DNA from: JAFGKK01 sp049684495
GTDB taxonomy: Bacteria > Chloroflexota > Anaerolineae > Anaerolineales > RBG-16-64-43
DNA length: 19,366 nt
Assembly (NCBI GenBank): GCA_049684495.1
Contig: JBAVFZ010000231.1
Location: 1 to 19,366 of the forward strand
Direction of reading: 5' to 3'
The translations under genes and the position numbers were made by a program. Position 1 is the stretch's first letter; each line of letters opens with the position of its first letter. Shown here piece by piece: positions 8,907-15,965 of this stretch. The notes beneath the pieces are model-generated. The model did not search any database and was not told the DNA's origin. It saw only the letters and a list, made by a program, of their open reading frames with translations.

Positions 8907-10022
8907 TCATCGCAGCTCTTTCTGCGTCTGGAGGAAATGGATGACGTCTTCCCGGCTGAGCACCCCTTGGATCTGCCCGCCGGTCATGACCGGAAGCTGG
9001 TTGACGCCGTCGGCATTCAATTTTTGCAGGGCATCCCATAACTCCGTCTCGGGAGCGACCCGGTCCGTTTTTTCAACCGGTATCATCGCCTGCGAAACCA
9101 AAGTCCGCGGCCAATCGGGGCGCGGAATTTCCCGGAGCTTGTGGAGGGTCATGATCCCAACCATCGCCCCGGCCTTTTCCACGATGAAGAAGCGTCTTCC
9201 CGTACCCAGGATGTATTTATCGGCCAGCTCCTGGAGGGAAATATCGGCGGGGATGGAAATATAGTTGCGGTTCATAATCAATGCGGCATTGCGGCCCGCC
9301 AGAAGCGTGCGCAACGTCTGCTGCTGCACCTGCCGGGTGGCCGAGCTTTCCAGGAACCAGCCGATGAAGATTATCCATAATCCGTTGGCGAACGAGCCGA
9401 AGAAGATCAGCCAAACGCCGAGCAGGATGAACAATCCGGCGAGGATGCGCCCGAGCGTGGCGGCGATCAGCGTGGCGCGGTCATAATTCTTCGTGGCGCC
9501 CCAAACCAGGGAACGGAAGATCCGCCCGCCATCGAGCGGAAAACCCGGAATGATGTTGAATGCCAGCAACGCCCCGTTGAGATACGTCAGATAACGCGCC
9601 AGCGCCAGGAGCGGCGGAATGCCGGACACCAGCGGCTGGATCAAAGCAAAAACAACCATCAGCAGGAAACTCACCGCGAGCCCGGCCGAGGCAACCAGGA
9701 AATCCACCATTGGCCGGGCCGGTTCCTTGGTGATCTGAGCCACTCCGCCGAAGAGGAAGAGCGTGATGGAACCGACCGGAATCCCGTTTCGCATCGCCAC
9801 CACGGAATGCCCCACTTCGTGCAGGAGCACGCTGGCGAAGAGCATCACGGCGGTGACGGCGCCCAGAATCCAATACTCGGCGGGCGGCCAGTTGGAATAT
9901 TCGGCCGGGTAATAGCTGGTGGCCAGCAGCCAGGTAAACAGGATGAATATCAGAAACCAGGAATAATCCAATTGAATCGGTATCCCGGCTATTTTCCCCA
10001 GAGCAACCGTGGATTGGCGCAT
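8907..10022 (-). CDS. Site-2 protease (M50 family) with C-terminal CBS domains
   Basis: A membrane zinc metalloprotease that cuts substrates inside the membrane. The catalytic HEVGH is at residues 68-72 within a hydrophobic helix, and the third metal ligand motif NIIPGFPLDGGR is at 156-167 (Asp164). Around these are about six membrane helices up to residue 225. Residues about 240-371 form two CBS-like repeats, including VSQAMIPVEKTDRVAPE and a GVLSREDVIHFL end, which in relatives bind adenine nucleotides. 371 residues is normal for this CBS-containing subgroup. It begins 2 bp after the HEAT-repeat gene stop, so the two are probably translated together. The substrate is not shown by the sequence; anti-sigma or pro-sigma factors are the known type of target. 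Confidence 0.93.
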   Translation of the reverse strand: MRQSTVALGKIAGIPIQLDYSWFLIFILFTWLLATSYYPAEYSNWPPAEYWILGAVTAVMLFASVLLHEVGHSVVAMRNGIPVGSITLFLFGGVAQITKEPARPMVDFLVASAGLAVSFLLMVVFALIQPLVSGIPPLLALARYLTYLNGALLAFNIIPGFPLDGGRIFRSLVWGATKNYDRATLIAATLGRILAGLFILLGVWLIFFGSFANGLWIIFIGWFLESSATRQVQQQTLRTLLAGRNAALIMNRNYISIPADISLQELADKYILGTGRRFFIVEKAGAMVGIMTLHKLREIPRPDWPRTLVSQAMIPVEKTDRVAPETELWDALQKLNADGVNQLPVMTGGQIQGVLSREDVIHFLQTQKELR

Positions 10023-10024
10023 GG

Positions 10025-10600
10025 TTAATGATCCATCCTTTTTATTTTTTCCCGGGCCGCCTCGGCCGCCCAGGCGACTTCCTCCGACGGCCCCAACCCC
10101 TGCAAGGCATGCAATAATTTTTCAATCGATTCGTCCGTGTACCCGTTGTCCACCAGAACGCGGAGAACATGCCGCGATCCCTCCCGGATCCGGATCGAAT
10201 CGAAACAGGAGATCAAGCCTTGAACCAGGACCTCCAGACTGGCCGGGCCCATGGCGATTAATCCCTCCGCGGCCAGCCAGCGCACTCCGAAATCGTCGTC
10301 CTCCATCGCGTTCATCAGGTCGGTCGTGGTTCCGGGATCGTGCAACAGGCTGAGCGCTTTCGCCGCCTGCCAGCGCACGTTGGCGTTGGCATCCTGCAGC
10401 GAAGACAGCAGGGCCGGCACGGCGGCCCTTCCCAGCTTCAGCAACTTCTCCCGGGCCTCGCCCCGTTTCCGTGAATTTGAATCGCTTAAGCCTCCTGCCA
10501 GGAATCGGGCTTCCAGCATCCGCAGGCGCTGCTGGGGATCGGCGTTCAATTCCTTTTCTATGACTTTGGCGGACGATTCCAGTTTTTTCTGCGGACCCAT
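10025..10600 (-). CDS. HEAT-repeat protein
   Basis: A 191-residue cytoplasmic protein without signal peptide or membrane helix. It has at least three HEAT/PBS-lyase-type helical repeats between about residues 45 and 150: AREKLLKLGRAAVPALLSSL, then VRWQAAKALSLLHDPGTTTD, then VRWLAAEGLIAMGPASLEVL. Such repeats make protein-binding superhelices; the partner is unknown. Its ATG at 10600 has a GAGAG purine stretch just before it. The stop is 2 bp from the site-2 protease start, which suggests linked function, for example an adaptor. I know no specific name for it. Confidence 0.85.
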   Translation of the reverse strand: MGPQKKLESSAKVIEKELNADPQQRLRMLEARFLAGGLSDSNSRKRGEAREKLLKLGRAAVPALLSSLQDANANVRWQAAKALSLLHDPGTTTDLMNAMEDDDFGVRWLAAEGLIAMGPASLEVLVQGLISCFDSIRIREGSRHVLRVLVDNGYTDESIEKLLHALQGLGPSEEVAWAAEAAREKIKRMDH

Positions 10601-10691
10601 CTCTCATCACCGAGGTCGTTTCTTTGTTCCAATGGGGCGGATGGTTGCGGCGGACAGAGCGGTCTGCGTTCAGGATTTCGTCATGTGATTC

Positions 10692-11231
10692 CTAAGGCCT
10701 CCGGCTCAGGGCGGGCAACAGCCAGCGGTCCCCTCCCCACCAACCGGCTATCTTCCAGGCGAGAACCAGGCCGATCTCCAGGATGAGCAGGATCGGGTTG
10801 ATGCTGACGGAACCGGCCAGCAGATAGTTGAGGTTCATGAAACCCCCGAAGAAAGCGGCCAAGCCGGTCAGAATTCCCAAGACGAGACCCACCCCAACCA
10901 GTAATTCTCCGAACGCCACCGCGTAACTCCACACCACCACCTGCGGTAGTACGATATTCTGAACGAACCACGCATACCAGGACTGAACGCTGGGATGCGC
11001 GCCGGTGGCCAGTGTGATGGCATGCGATAGAAATCCGGACAAAGAAACCCCTGCCTGGCTTCCCACCCAGGTCGGGTCGTTCACCTTTTCCCAGCCCGCC
11101 GTTAACCACTGCCAGCCCACGTAAATCCGCACGATCAGCCAGAACCATGCCCAACGGGTGTCGCCGATGAAAATTTTCGGGAGCGCCGGCTCATCCGCCA
11201 GAATTTGACCGATATTCCTTCGTTTGACCAT
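10692..11231 (-). CDS. DoxX-family membrane protein
   Basis: A 179-residue protein with four hydrophobic helices (about 27-45, 92-112, 114-135 and 142-162), the layout of the DoxX/DoxD family. The motif RIYVGWQWLTAGWEKVND near residues 35-52 and AFGELLVGVGLVLGI near 106-120 are typical. Family members include the small subunit of archaeal thiosulfate:quinone oxidoreductase and a redox-stress membrane complex of actinobacteria; the exact role here is unknown. A good AAGGAAGG ribosome site precedes the ATG. It lies 72 bp after the bcp stop and 91 bp before the HEAT gene on the same strand. Pairing with a peroxiredoxin fits a redox role, which is inference. Confidence 0.87.
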   Translation of the reverse strand: MVKRRNIGQILADEPALPKIFIGDTRWAWFWLIVRIYVGWQWLTAGWEKVNDPTWVGSQAGVSLSGFLSHAITLATGAHPSVQSWYAWFVQNIVLPQVVVWSYAVAFGELLVGVGLVLGILTGLAAFFGGFMNLNYLLAGSVSINPILLILEIGLVLAWKIAGWWGGDRWLLPALSRRP

Positions 11232-11268
11232 ATTCGCCTTCCTTTTTCTTTTTCTATGATTGCCGGAT

Positions 11269-11292
11269 CTCCGCCCCCAAAACCCGGCGGAG
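11269..11292 (-). other. Short hairpin between bcp and doxX
   Basis: CTCCGCC and GGCGGAG form a 7-bp stem with a 10-nt loop just after the bcp stop. There is no T-run after it on the minus strand, so it is more likely an attenuating or mRNA-protecting hairpin than a full terminator. Confidence 0.35.
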
Positions 11293-11303
11293 GATATACA
11301 TGG

Positions 11304-11768
11304 TCATGCCTTCCCGGTGGGTCCGGTCTTCAAGGCGTCCAGCGCCCGTTTTACGCTGTCCTCCGGGCTCACCTTGACCTGGACATCCGCCAGCCGGCCG
11401 TTTTCATCGACCACAAAATGGCTGCGCACATTCGATGCGCCTCCCCAGACACCATACGCGTCCGCGACGCGATGGCCGCCGTCCACCAGCAGGCGGAACG
11501 GAAGGTTATATTTGATCTTGAACTTCTTATGCGATTGGATGCTGTCGGGGCTGACACCCAGCACGACCGCGTTTTGCTCCTCGATTTGCGGATAGCGGTC
11601 GCGGAAACCGCAGGCTTGGGTCGTGCAGCCCGGGGTATCATCCTTGGGATAAAAATAGATCACGACCCGGCGGCCGCGGAATGAGGAAAGCTTCACGCTT
11701 GAACCATCGTCGCTTGTCAATTCGAAATCCGGAGCCGGATCACCAATTTGAAGTTTTATTTGGGCCAT
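11304..11768 (-). CDS. bcp: Peroxiredoxin, Bcp/PrxQ type (thiol peroxidase)
   Basis: Reduces hydrogen peroxide and organic hydroperoxides with thiols in the cytoplasm. 154 residues. The active site TPGCTTQACGFRD has the peroxidatic Cys48 and the resolving Cys53 five residues later, as in E. coli Bcp. The thioredoxin-like fold is visible from GDPAPDFELTSDDG to VVIYFYPKDD. The frame is open upstream to 12026, inside the foldback element, but the ATG at 11768 starts exactly at the family N-terminus and has GAGGAA just upstream (spacing about 3-4 nt), so it is chosen. The 212-bp leader 11769-11980 is AT-rich; no convincing promoter was found. It is the first gene of the minus-strand group bcp-doxX-HEAT-protease. 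Confidence 0.94.
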   Translation of the reverse strand: MAQIKLQIGDPAPDFELTSDDGSSVKLSSFRGRRVVIYFYPKDDTPGCTTQACGFRDRYPQIEEQNAVVLGVSPDSIQSHKKFKIKYNLPFRLLVDGGHRVADAYGVWGGASNVRSHFVVDENGRLADVQVKVSPEDSVKRALDALKTGPTGKA

Positions 11769-11980
11769 GGTTCCTCGTTTCTTTTTTACTATATGCTTTC
11801 TTCCCCTTTTAATAGATGGTAGCGGTTTCCTCCGGGCAAAGAATTGGAATTTGAAAGGATTAATTGGGATGGAAACAATATAAAGGACGGATTCCCCGGT
11901 CTTTTCAAAAAGGATTGGATTCTGATTCGGCTCATTTGATTCCCGGCGGCATTTGTAAAAAGTTGGAATTACAGGTGGCG

Positions 11981-12248
11981 TGAATAAATTACCACCGCCA
12001 AAGGCGGTGGCTTCAGAATGCCGCACCTGGAAGGTGCGCTCCTGCCGGTTCTTATCGAACTACCGCCTTACGCGCCCGCAGGATCCCCTTTTCCGCCTTT
12101 TTCATATATGGGATCCGGTACCATTCATGCTCCGCTCCATCCCCCTTCCATGCTAGTCGAACCTTTTCTTGTCACCCACCCGTTACCTCTGCTTCTTCCT
12201 ATTCCTCTCCGGTATGGATGCGTTCCGTTTACCATCCCATCCCACCTC
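11981..12248 (+). repeat. Left 268-bp arm of foldback element
   Basis: Begins TGAATAAATTACCACCGCC and ends CCCACCTC. Position p pairs with 24564 minus p in the right arm. Mismatches cluster at 12061-12090 and 12111-12160; the 12161-12248 part is almost perfect. Confidence 0.9.
11992..12038. repeat. Left-end double hairpin
   Basis: CCACCGCC-AAA-GGCGGTGG (11992-12010) followed by CGCACCT-GGA-AGGTGCG (12022-12038). Two perfect stems of 8 and 7 bp with 3-nt loops, like REP doublets or subterminal hairpins of IS200/IS605 elements. Confidence 0.8.
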
Positions 12249-12274
12249 TCCCCTTTCGCTCCGCTCAGAACATT

Positions 12275-12309
12275 CCCCTCCTCCCTGTATCACGGGCAGG
12301 GAGGAGGGG
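12275..12309. repeat. Central hairpin of foldback element
   Basis: CCCCTCCTCCCT (12275-12286) pairs with AGGGAGGAGGGG (12298-12309), 12 bp plus one further G-C, loop about 9-11 nt. It caps the large palindrome. Confidence 0.8.
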
Positions 12310-12315
12310 TCAGGG

Positions 12316-12583
12316 GAGGTGGGATGGGATGGTAAACGGAACGCATCCATACCGGAGTGGAATGGGAAGCAGCAGAGGTAACGGGTAGGTGACAAGAAAA
12401 GGTTTGACCAGCCCGGAAGGAGGATGGAGCGGAGCATGGTAGGTACCGGGTCACATATATGAAAAAGGCGGAAAAGGAGATGTTGCCGGCGCGCAATGCG
12501 GTTGTTCGATAAGAATCGGTAGGAGCGCACCTTCCAGGTGCGGCATTCTAAAGCCACCGCCTTTGGCGGTGGTAATTTACTCA
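12316..12583 (-). repeat. Right 268-bp arm of foldback element
   Basis: Reverse complement begins TGAGTAAATTACCACCGCC. Same length as the left arm with no insertion or deletion. 15 of the 25 differences are transitions, by hand count. Confidence 0.9.
12526..12572. repeat. Right-end double hairpin
   Basis: CGCACCT-TCC-AGGTGCG (12526-12542) and CCACCGCC-TTT-GGCGGTGG (12554-12572), the inverted counterpart of the left-end pair, with both stems fully conserved. Confidence 0.8.
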
Positions 12584-12601
12584 GAAGTTTTCTTCCATTA
12601 T

Positions 12602-12640
12602 CCTTCGTGTTCTTCGGCTCTTTTTCGCGTACTTTGTGGA
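12602..12640. repeat. Degenerate relative of the ACACGAAG-type repeat
   Basis: CCTTCGTGTTCTTCGGCTC followed by a spaced ACTTTGTGG resembles the reverse complement of the repeat at 19295-19320, with several changes. It lies directly outside the right end of the foldback element. Confidence 0.35.
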
Positions 12641-12666
12641 GAGGTTTTCCGAATCGGGAGGCCGGA

Positions 12667-13992
12667 ATGATCGAAGCGGCGTTTCACTTTCCAAAAGGCT
12701 TCCTCTGGGGGACCGCCACCTCCTCCCATCAGGTGGAAGGGGGAAACCGGCTGAACGACTGGTGGGCCTGGGAGAAGCAGCCGGGGCGCATCCTGCGCGG
12801 CGATCGATCCGGGCTGGCTTGCGATTGGTGGGGCGGCCGGTGGAAGGAAGACCTGGACCGGGCGGCGGCGGGCGGACAGAACGCCCACCGGCTGTCGGTC
12901 GAATGGAGCCGGATCGAACCGGAGCCCGGGCGCTGGGATGAGAACGCACTGGATTTCTACCGGGAGATCCTTTCCGGCATGCACGCGCGGGGGATCGAGC
13001 CGATGGTGACGCTGCACCATTTCACCAATCCGCTTTGGCTGGCGGAGCAGGGCGGCTGGGAAAACGAAGGCGTCGTCGCCCGCTTCGAGGCCTTCACGCG
13101 CAAAACCGTCGCGGCGCTCAAGGAGCTGACGGACTTCTGGTGCACGATCAACGAGCCGAACATCTATATCTATCTGGCCTATACCTCCGGTGATTTTCCG
13201 CCGGGAAGGAAGGATATCCAAACCGCGTTAGGCGTGATGCGGAATCAGATCTTCGCCCACGCCGCCGCGTACCATGCCATCCATGAAATTCAGCCGGGGG
13301 CCAGAGTCGGAATTGCCATCCAGTACCGCCCCATTATTCCCCATACCGCAAATCCTATGGACGGATTGGTGGCGCGCCTGCAAACAAGAATTTCCAACGA
13401 TCTCTTCCCGTGGGCATTGCACGACGGCCGGCTCCGGTTCCCGCTCCGCCGGGATCGTGAGGCCAGGGCTGCCCATACGCAGGATTACATCGGCTTGAAC
13501 TATTATTCCCTCGACCACGTTTCGTTCGACCTGCGCAGGGCGGGCGAGCTCTTCGGGCGCCGGTTTTACCCGGATGGGGCCGACCTGAGCGACATCGGCT
13601 GGAACGCCAACATGCCCGAGGGAATGGCCCGCGCGATCCGCTGGGCGAACGCCTTCGGGCTTCCGATCTACATAACCGAAAACGGGATCGAGGACGAGGC
13701 CGACCGTATCCGCCCGCGCTATCTGGTCCAGCATCTCCACCAGGCGTGGAAGGCGGCGAACATCGGCGTTCCCGTGCGCGGGTATTTTCACTGGAGCCTG
13801 GTCGATAATTTCGAATGGGAGCGGGGTTGGACCCAGCGCTTCGGGTTGTGGGCGCTGGATCCGGAGACGCAACGGCGGACCGAACGCCCGTCGGCCAGGC
13901 TGTACGCCGAAATCTGCCGGGAGAACGGCATCACCAGCGACATGGTCCGGCGGTACGCGCCGGAAGTTTTCCCGGTGCTGTTTCCCGGATAA
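12667..13992 (+). CDS. GH1 family beta-glycosidase (beta-glucosidase-like)
   Basis: Hydrolyses beta-linked sugars from disaccharides or glycosides with retention of configuration; cytoplasmic, since there is no signal peptide. 441 residues, normal for GH1. The N-terminal FPKGFLWGTATSSHQVEGG is the family signature. The acid/base Glu163 is in TINEPN and the nucleophile Glu338 is in YITENGIED; FHWSLVDNFEW lies near 375-384. The frame extends upstream to 12538 inside the foldback element, but the ATG at 12667 fits the family start and has GGGAGG 5 nt upstream. It is followed after 64 bp by an MFS transporter. Substrate (glucoside, galactoside or fucoside) cannot be told from this sequence. Confidence 0.95.
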   Translation: MIEAAFHFPKGFLWGTATSSHQVEGGNRLNDWWAWEKQPGRILRGDRSGLACDWWGGRWKEDLDRAAAGGQNAHRLSVEWSRIEPEPGRWDENALDFYREILSGMHARGIEPMVTLHHFTNPLWLAEQGGWENEGVVARFEAFTRKTVAALKELTDFWCTINEPNIYIYLAYTSGDFPPGRKDIQTALGVMRNQIFAHAAAYHAIHEIQPGARVGIAIQYRPIIPHTANPMDGLVARLQTRISNDLFPWALHDGRLRFPLRRDREARAAHTQDYIGLNYYSLDHVSFDLRRAGELFGRRFYPDGADLSDIGWNANMPEGMARAIRWANAFGLPIYITENGIEDEADRIRPRYLVQHLHQAWKAANIGVPVRGYFHWSLVDNFEWERGWTQRFGLWALDPETQRRTERPSARLYAEICRENGITSDMVRRYAPEVFPVLFPG

Positions 13993-14056
13993 GCCGCCGC
14001 CGGAAAGATACGGGGGATGATATGCTTTCCATTAACTTTGAACCGAGGAAAGATCT

Positions 14057-15238
14057 ATGCGGATTGCCATCCAGAGGTCGGCCGGTTATTTTCTGATTTT
14101 TATCTGTCTTGGTATGGATATGGCGGTGATCGGGCCGACGTTGCCCGCGCTGGCGGATCAAACCGGCAGCACGGTGGCCGCCATCGGCATGGTCTTCTTC
14201 CTCAGTGCGGGAGGGGCCACGCTGGGCACATTGCTCGGCAGCTGGGTGTACGATAAGCTCCCCGGCCGGTTCGTCCTCACGGCCGCCCAAATCGGCTCCG
14301 GGGCGGTGATGCTCCTTGCGCCCCATGTTCCCTGGTTCGCGCTGTTGATGGGATTGTTCGTCGTCAAGGGGATCGCCGGAGGTTTGATCAACACCGGCGC
14401 GAACACCCTGATGTTATGGACGCACGGGGAAAAAGCCAGCCCCTTTATCTCGGCGCTGCATTTCTTCTTCGGGTTGGGGTCTTTCCTCAGCCCTTTTCTG
14501 CTCGGGTTGCTGCTCGGCGCCGGGGGATTGTATCGGGATGGCTATCACCTCCTGGCACTGTGCGACCTGCTGGTCGGCGCGATTCTGATTCTCTCCCTGC
14601 GGCCGCCCGCTCCGCCTCAGAAAGCGGCGCGGACGGGAACGGCGGGGGATGGAGGGCGCTTCCTTGTCCCGCTGGTGCTGGCGGCCATGCTGTTCCTGTT
14701 CTTCTACGTCAGCGCGGAGATCACCTTCGGGGGCTGGATTTATACGTATGCGGTCACGCTGGGATTGGCGGACGCCGTGCGCGCGGCGTATCTGACATCC
14801 ATTTTCTGGCTGGCGTTCACGATCGGGCGCTTGATTTCCATCCCCGCCGCCGTCCGCTTCGCCCCGCGGCAGATCATCCCCGTCGCGCTTATTGGATGCG
14901 CCGGTTTCCTGAGCCTGCTGATCCTGTTCCCGGCCGCTCCGCTTGCCATATGGATCGCCGCGGCGGGCGCCGGATTTTGCATGGCGCCGGTTTGGCCGAG
15001 CGGATACACACTGTCCGGGCAATCCGTAACCCTCACGGCCCGCATCAGCGGCTTCATCCTGCTCGGCGACAGCATCGGCGGGATGATCCTGCCGGGATTG
15101 ACGGGCTGGATCATGGAACGGTCCGGCCCGCCGGCGATGGCGCAGCTTGTCCTGGCGAGTCTCGTGGCGACGTTCCTGGCATACCTCGGAATTCTCCATT
15201 TCGGGAAACGAAAAAAACAACTGGACAACGCACACTGA
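14057..15238 (+). CDS. MFS transporter, probably sugar-related
   Basis: A 393-residue membrane protein with about 12 hydrophobic helices and a charged central loop near residues 190-210, the 6+6 layout of the major facilitator superfamily. The motifs GGLINTGANTLMLW and ALHFFFGLGSFLSPFLLG resemble the FucP/MFSD4-like sugar branch, as far as I can judge by eye. GAGGAAA lies about 6 nt before the ATG. It follows the GH1 gene by 64 bp on the same strand, so uptake of a glycoside or export of a product of the glycosidase is likely, but the substrate is inference. Stop at 15236-15238. Confidence 0.9.
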   Translation: MRIAIQRSAGYFLIFICLGMDMAVIGPTLPALADQTGSTVAAIGMVFFLSAGGATLGTLLGSWVYDKLPGRFVLTAAQIGSGAVMLLAPHVPWFALLMGLFVVKGIAGGLINTGANTLMLWTHGEKASPFISALHFFFGLGSFLSPFLLGLLLGAGGLYRDGYHLLALCDLLVGAILILSLRPPAPPQKAARTGTAGDGGRFLVPLVLAAMLFLFFYVSAEITFGGWIYTYAVTLGLADAVRAAYLTSIFWLAFTIGRLISIPAAVRFAPRQIIPVALIGCAGFLSLLILFPAAPLAIWIAAAGAGFCMAPVWPSGYTLSGQSVTLTARISGFILLGDSIGGMILPGLTGWIMERSGPPAMAQLVLASLVATFLAYLGILHFGKRKKQLDNAH

Positions 15239-15274
15239 ACCGGAAGGCGGTCCCCGTCCTCCGCTCCGTCCGGC

Positions 15275-15330
15275 CGTTAACATTTTTCTGACGCCGGTTA
15301 TATTTATCGTTAACATTTCATGGCTATACT
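15275..15330 (+). promoter_or_regulatory. hsp20 upstream region: duplicated 11-mer and candidate promoter
   Basis: CGTTAACATTT occurs at 15275-15285 and again at 15308-15318, 33 bp apart, about three helical turns. The first copy gives a -35-like TTAACA at 15277; a -10-like TATTTA follows at 15301 with 18-bp spacing. A better -10, TATACT, is at 15325-15330 but lacks a good -35. The repeat could be a binding site for a regulator. There is no CIRCE (TTAGCACTC) motif. Confidence 0.45.
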
Positions 15331-15371
15331 ACCAACATCAAAAACCCGTAAGGGGATTCTGGAGGTGGCTT

Positions 15372-15818
15372 ATGGCAAATTTAATTCGGATCGAACCGTT
15401 CCGCGAAATGACGAGCATGCGGGAAGTGATGGACCGGCTGATGGATGACGGCTTTCACCGTCCCTTCGGCAGCCTGTGGGATGTGGAGTCCGTTCCAACC
15501 ATGGATCTTTATCAGACCGCAGACTCGGTTGTGGTGAAGATGGGTCTTCCGGGTGTCAAGCCTGAAGATATCCAGATTTCGGTCGCCAACGGCGTGCTCA
15601 CAATCCGCGGCGAAGTGAAAGAAGAAAAGGAAGAGAAGGAAAAAACCTATCACCTTCGCGAGCGCCGCTACGGCTCCTTCAGCCGCTCGATATCGCTGCC
15701 GAGCAACGTCAGCGCCGACAAATCGGATGCGGATTTTGAGAACGGCGTGCTGACCCTGACCCTCCCCAAGGCCGAAGAGGCCAAGGCCAAGACGATCATC
15801 GTCAGGGCGAAAAAATAA
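15372..15818 (+). CDS. hsp20: Small heat shock protein, Hsp20/alpha-crystallin family
   Basis: An ATP-independent holdase chaperone that binds unfolding proteins in the cytoplasm. 148 residues, typical. The alpha-crystallin domain spans about 40-135, from MDLYQTADSVVVKMGLPGV through GVLTIRGEVKEE to ENGVLTLTLPK, and the short tail ends TIIVRAKK, holding an IxV-like anchor. The start ATG at 15372 has a strong GGAGGT 5 nt upstream; earlier in-frame codons back to 15147 lie inside the transporter gene. It is transcribed alone, between an upstream control region with repeated 11-mers and a strong terminator. Confidence 0.95.
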   Translation: MANLIRIEPFREMTSMREVMDRLMDDGFHRPFGSLWDVESVPTMDLYQTADSVVVKMGLPGVKPEDIQISVANGVLTIRGEVKEEKEEKEKTYHLRERRYGSFSRSISLPSNVSADKSDADFENGVLTLTLPKAEEAKAKTIIVRAKK

Positions 15819-15832
15819 AAATACACGCGGTA

Positions 15833-15870
15833 ATGAAAAGGGCCGGTGGAAACCGGCCCTTTTCATTTTA
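15833..15870 (+). terminator. Rho-independent terminator after hsp20 (possibly bidirectional)
   Basis: A perfect 15-bp stem, 15833-15847 with 15852-15866, closed by a GGAA tetraloop, followed by TTTA. It lies 15 bp after the hsp20 stop and also sits beyond the 3' end of the minus-strand gene ending at 15966, so it may serve both. Confidence 0.85.
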
Positions 15871-15900
15871 TCCAATCAGGCCATTGGACCGCCGCGTCCT

Positions 15901-15948
15901 GCCGGTCGATCGCCGTGCCGGTCGATCGCCGTGCCGGTCGATCGCCGG
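15901..15948. repeat. Three tandem 16-bp repeats
   Basis: GCCGGTCGATCGCCGT is repeated at 15901, 15917 and 15933 (last base of the third copy differs). Each copy has a CGATCG palindrome. It lies between two convergent genes, right after the terminator. Confidence 0.85.
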
Positions 15949-15965
15949 CAGTATTGCGCAAAGGA

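Larger units (their letters stand above)
11981..12583. mobile_element. 603-bp non-coding foldback element
   Basis: The whole stretch is nearly its own reverse complement. The left arm 11981-12248 and right arm 12316-12583 are both 268 bp and align inverted without gaps, with 25 mismatches by hand count (about 91% identity). The centre, 12249-12315, holds another hairpin. Both outer ends have the same pair of short hairpins. The open frames inside are low-complexity and mirror each other, so I do not believe any gene is encoded. It lies between divergent bcp and GH1. Long inverted repeats around no transposase suggest a foldback or MITE-like element moved in trans; the hairpin ends recall IS200/IS605 or REP ends. 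Mobility is inference, the structure is seen. Confidence 0.8.

Noticed and set aside
12018..12557. Several open frames inside the foldback element (about 70-124 codons) on both strands
   Set aside because: They are Pro/Ser/Arg-rich, mirror each other because of the inverted arms, lack ribosome sites and match no family I know.
11981..12583. CRISPR array or riboswitch as explanation for the repeated sequence
   Set aside because: There are only two copies, inverted rather than direct, with no spacers; no riboswitch consensus was recognised.
15239..15371. CIRCE/HrcA operator upstream of hsp20
   Set aside because: The TTAGCACTC-N9-GAGTGCTAA motif is absent; only the CGTTAACATTT direct repeat is found.
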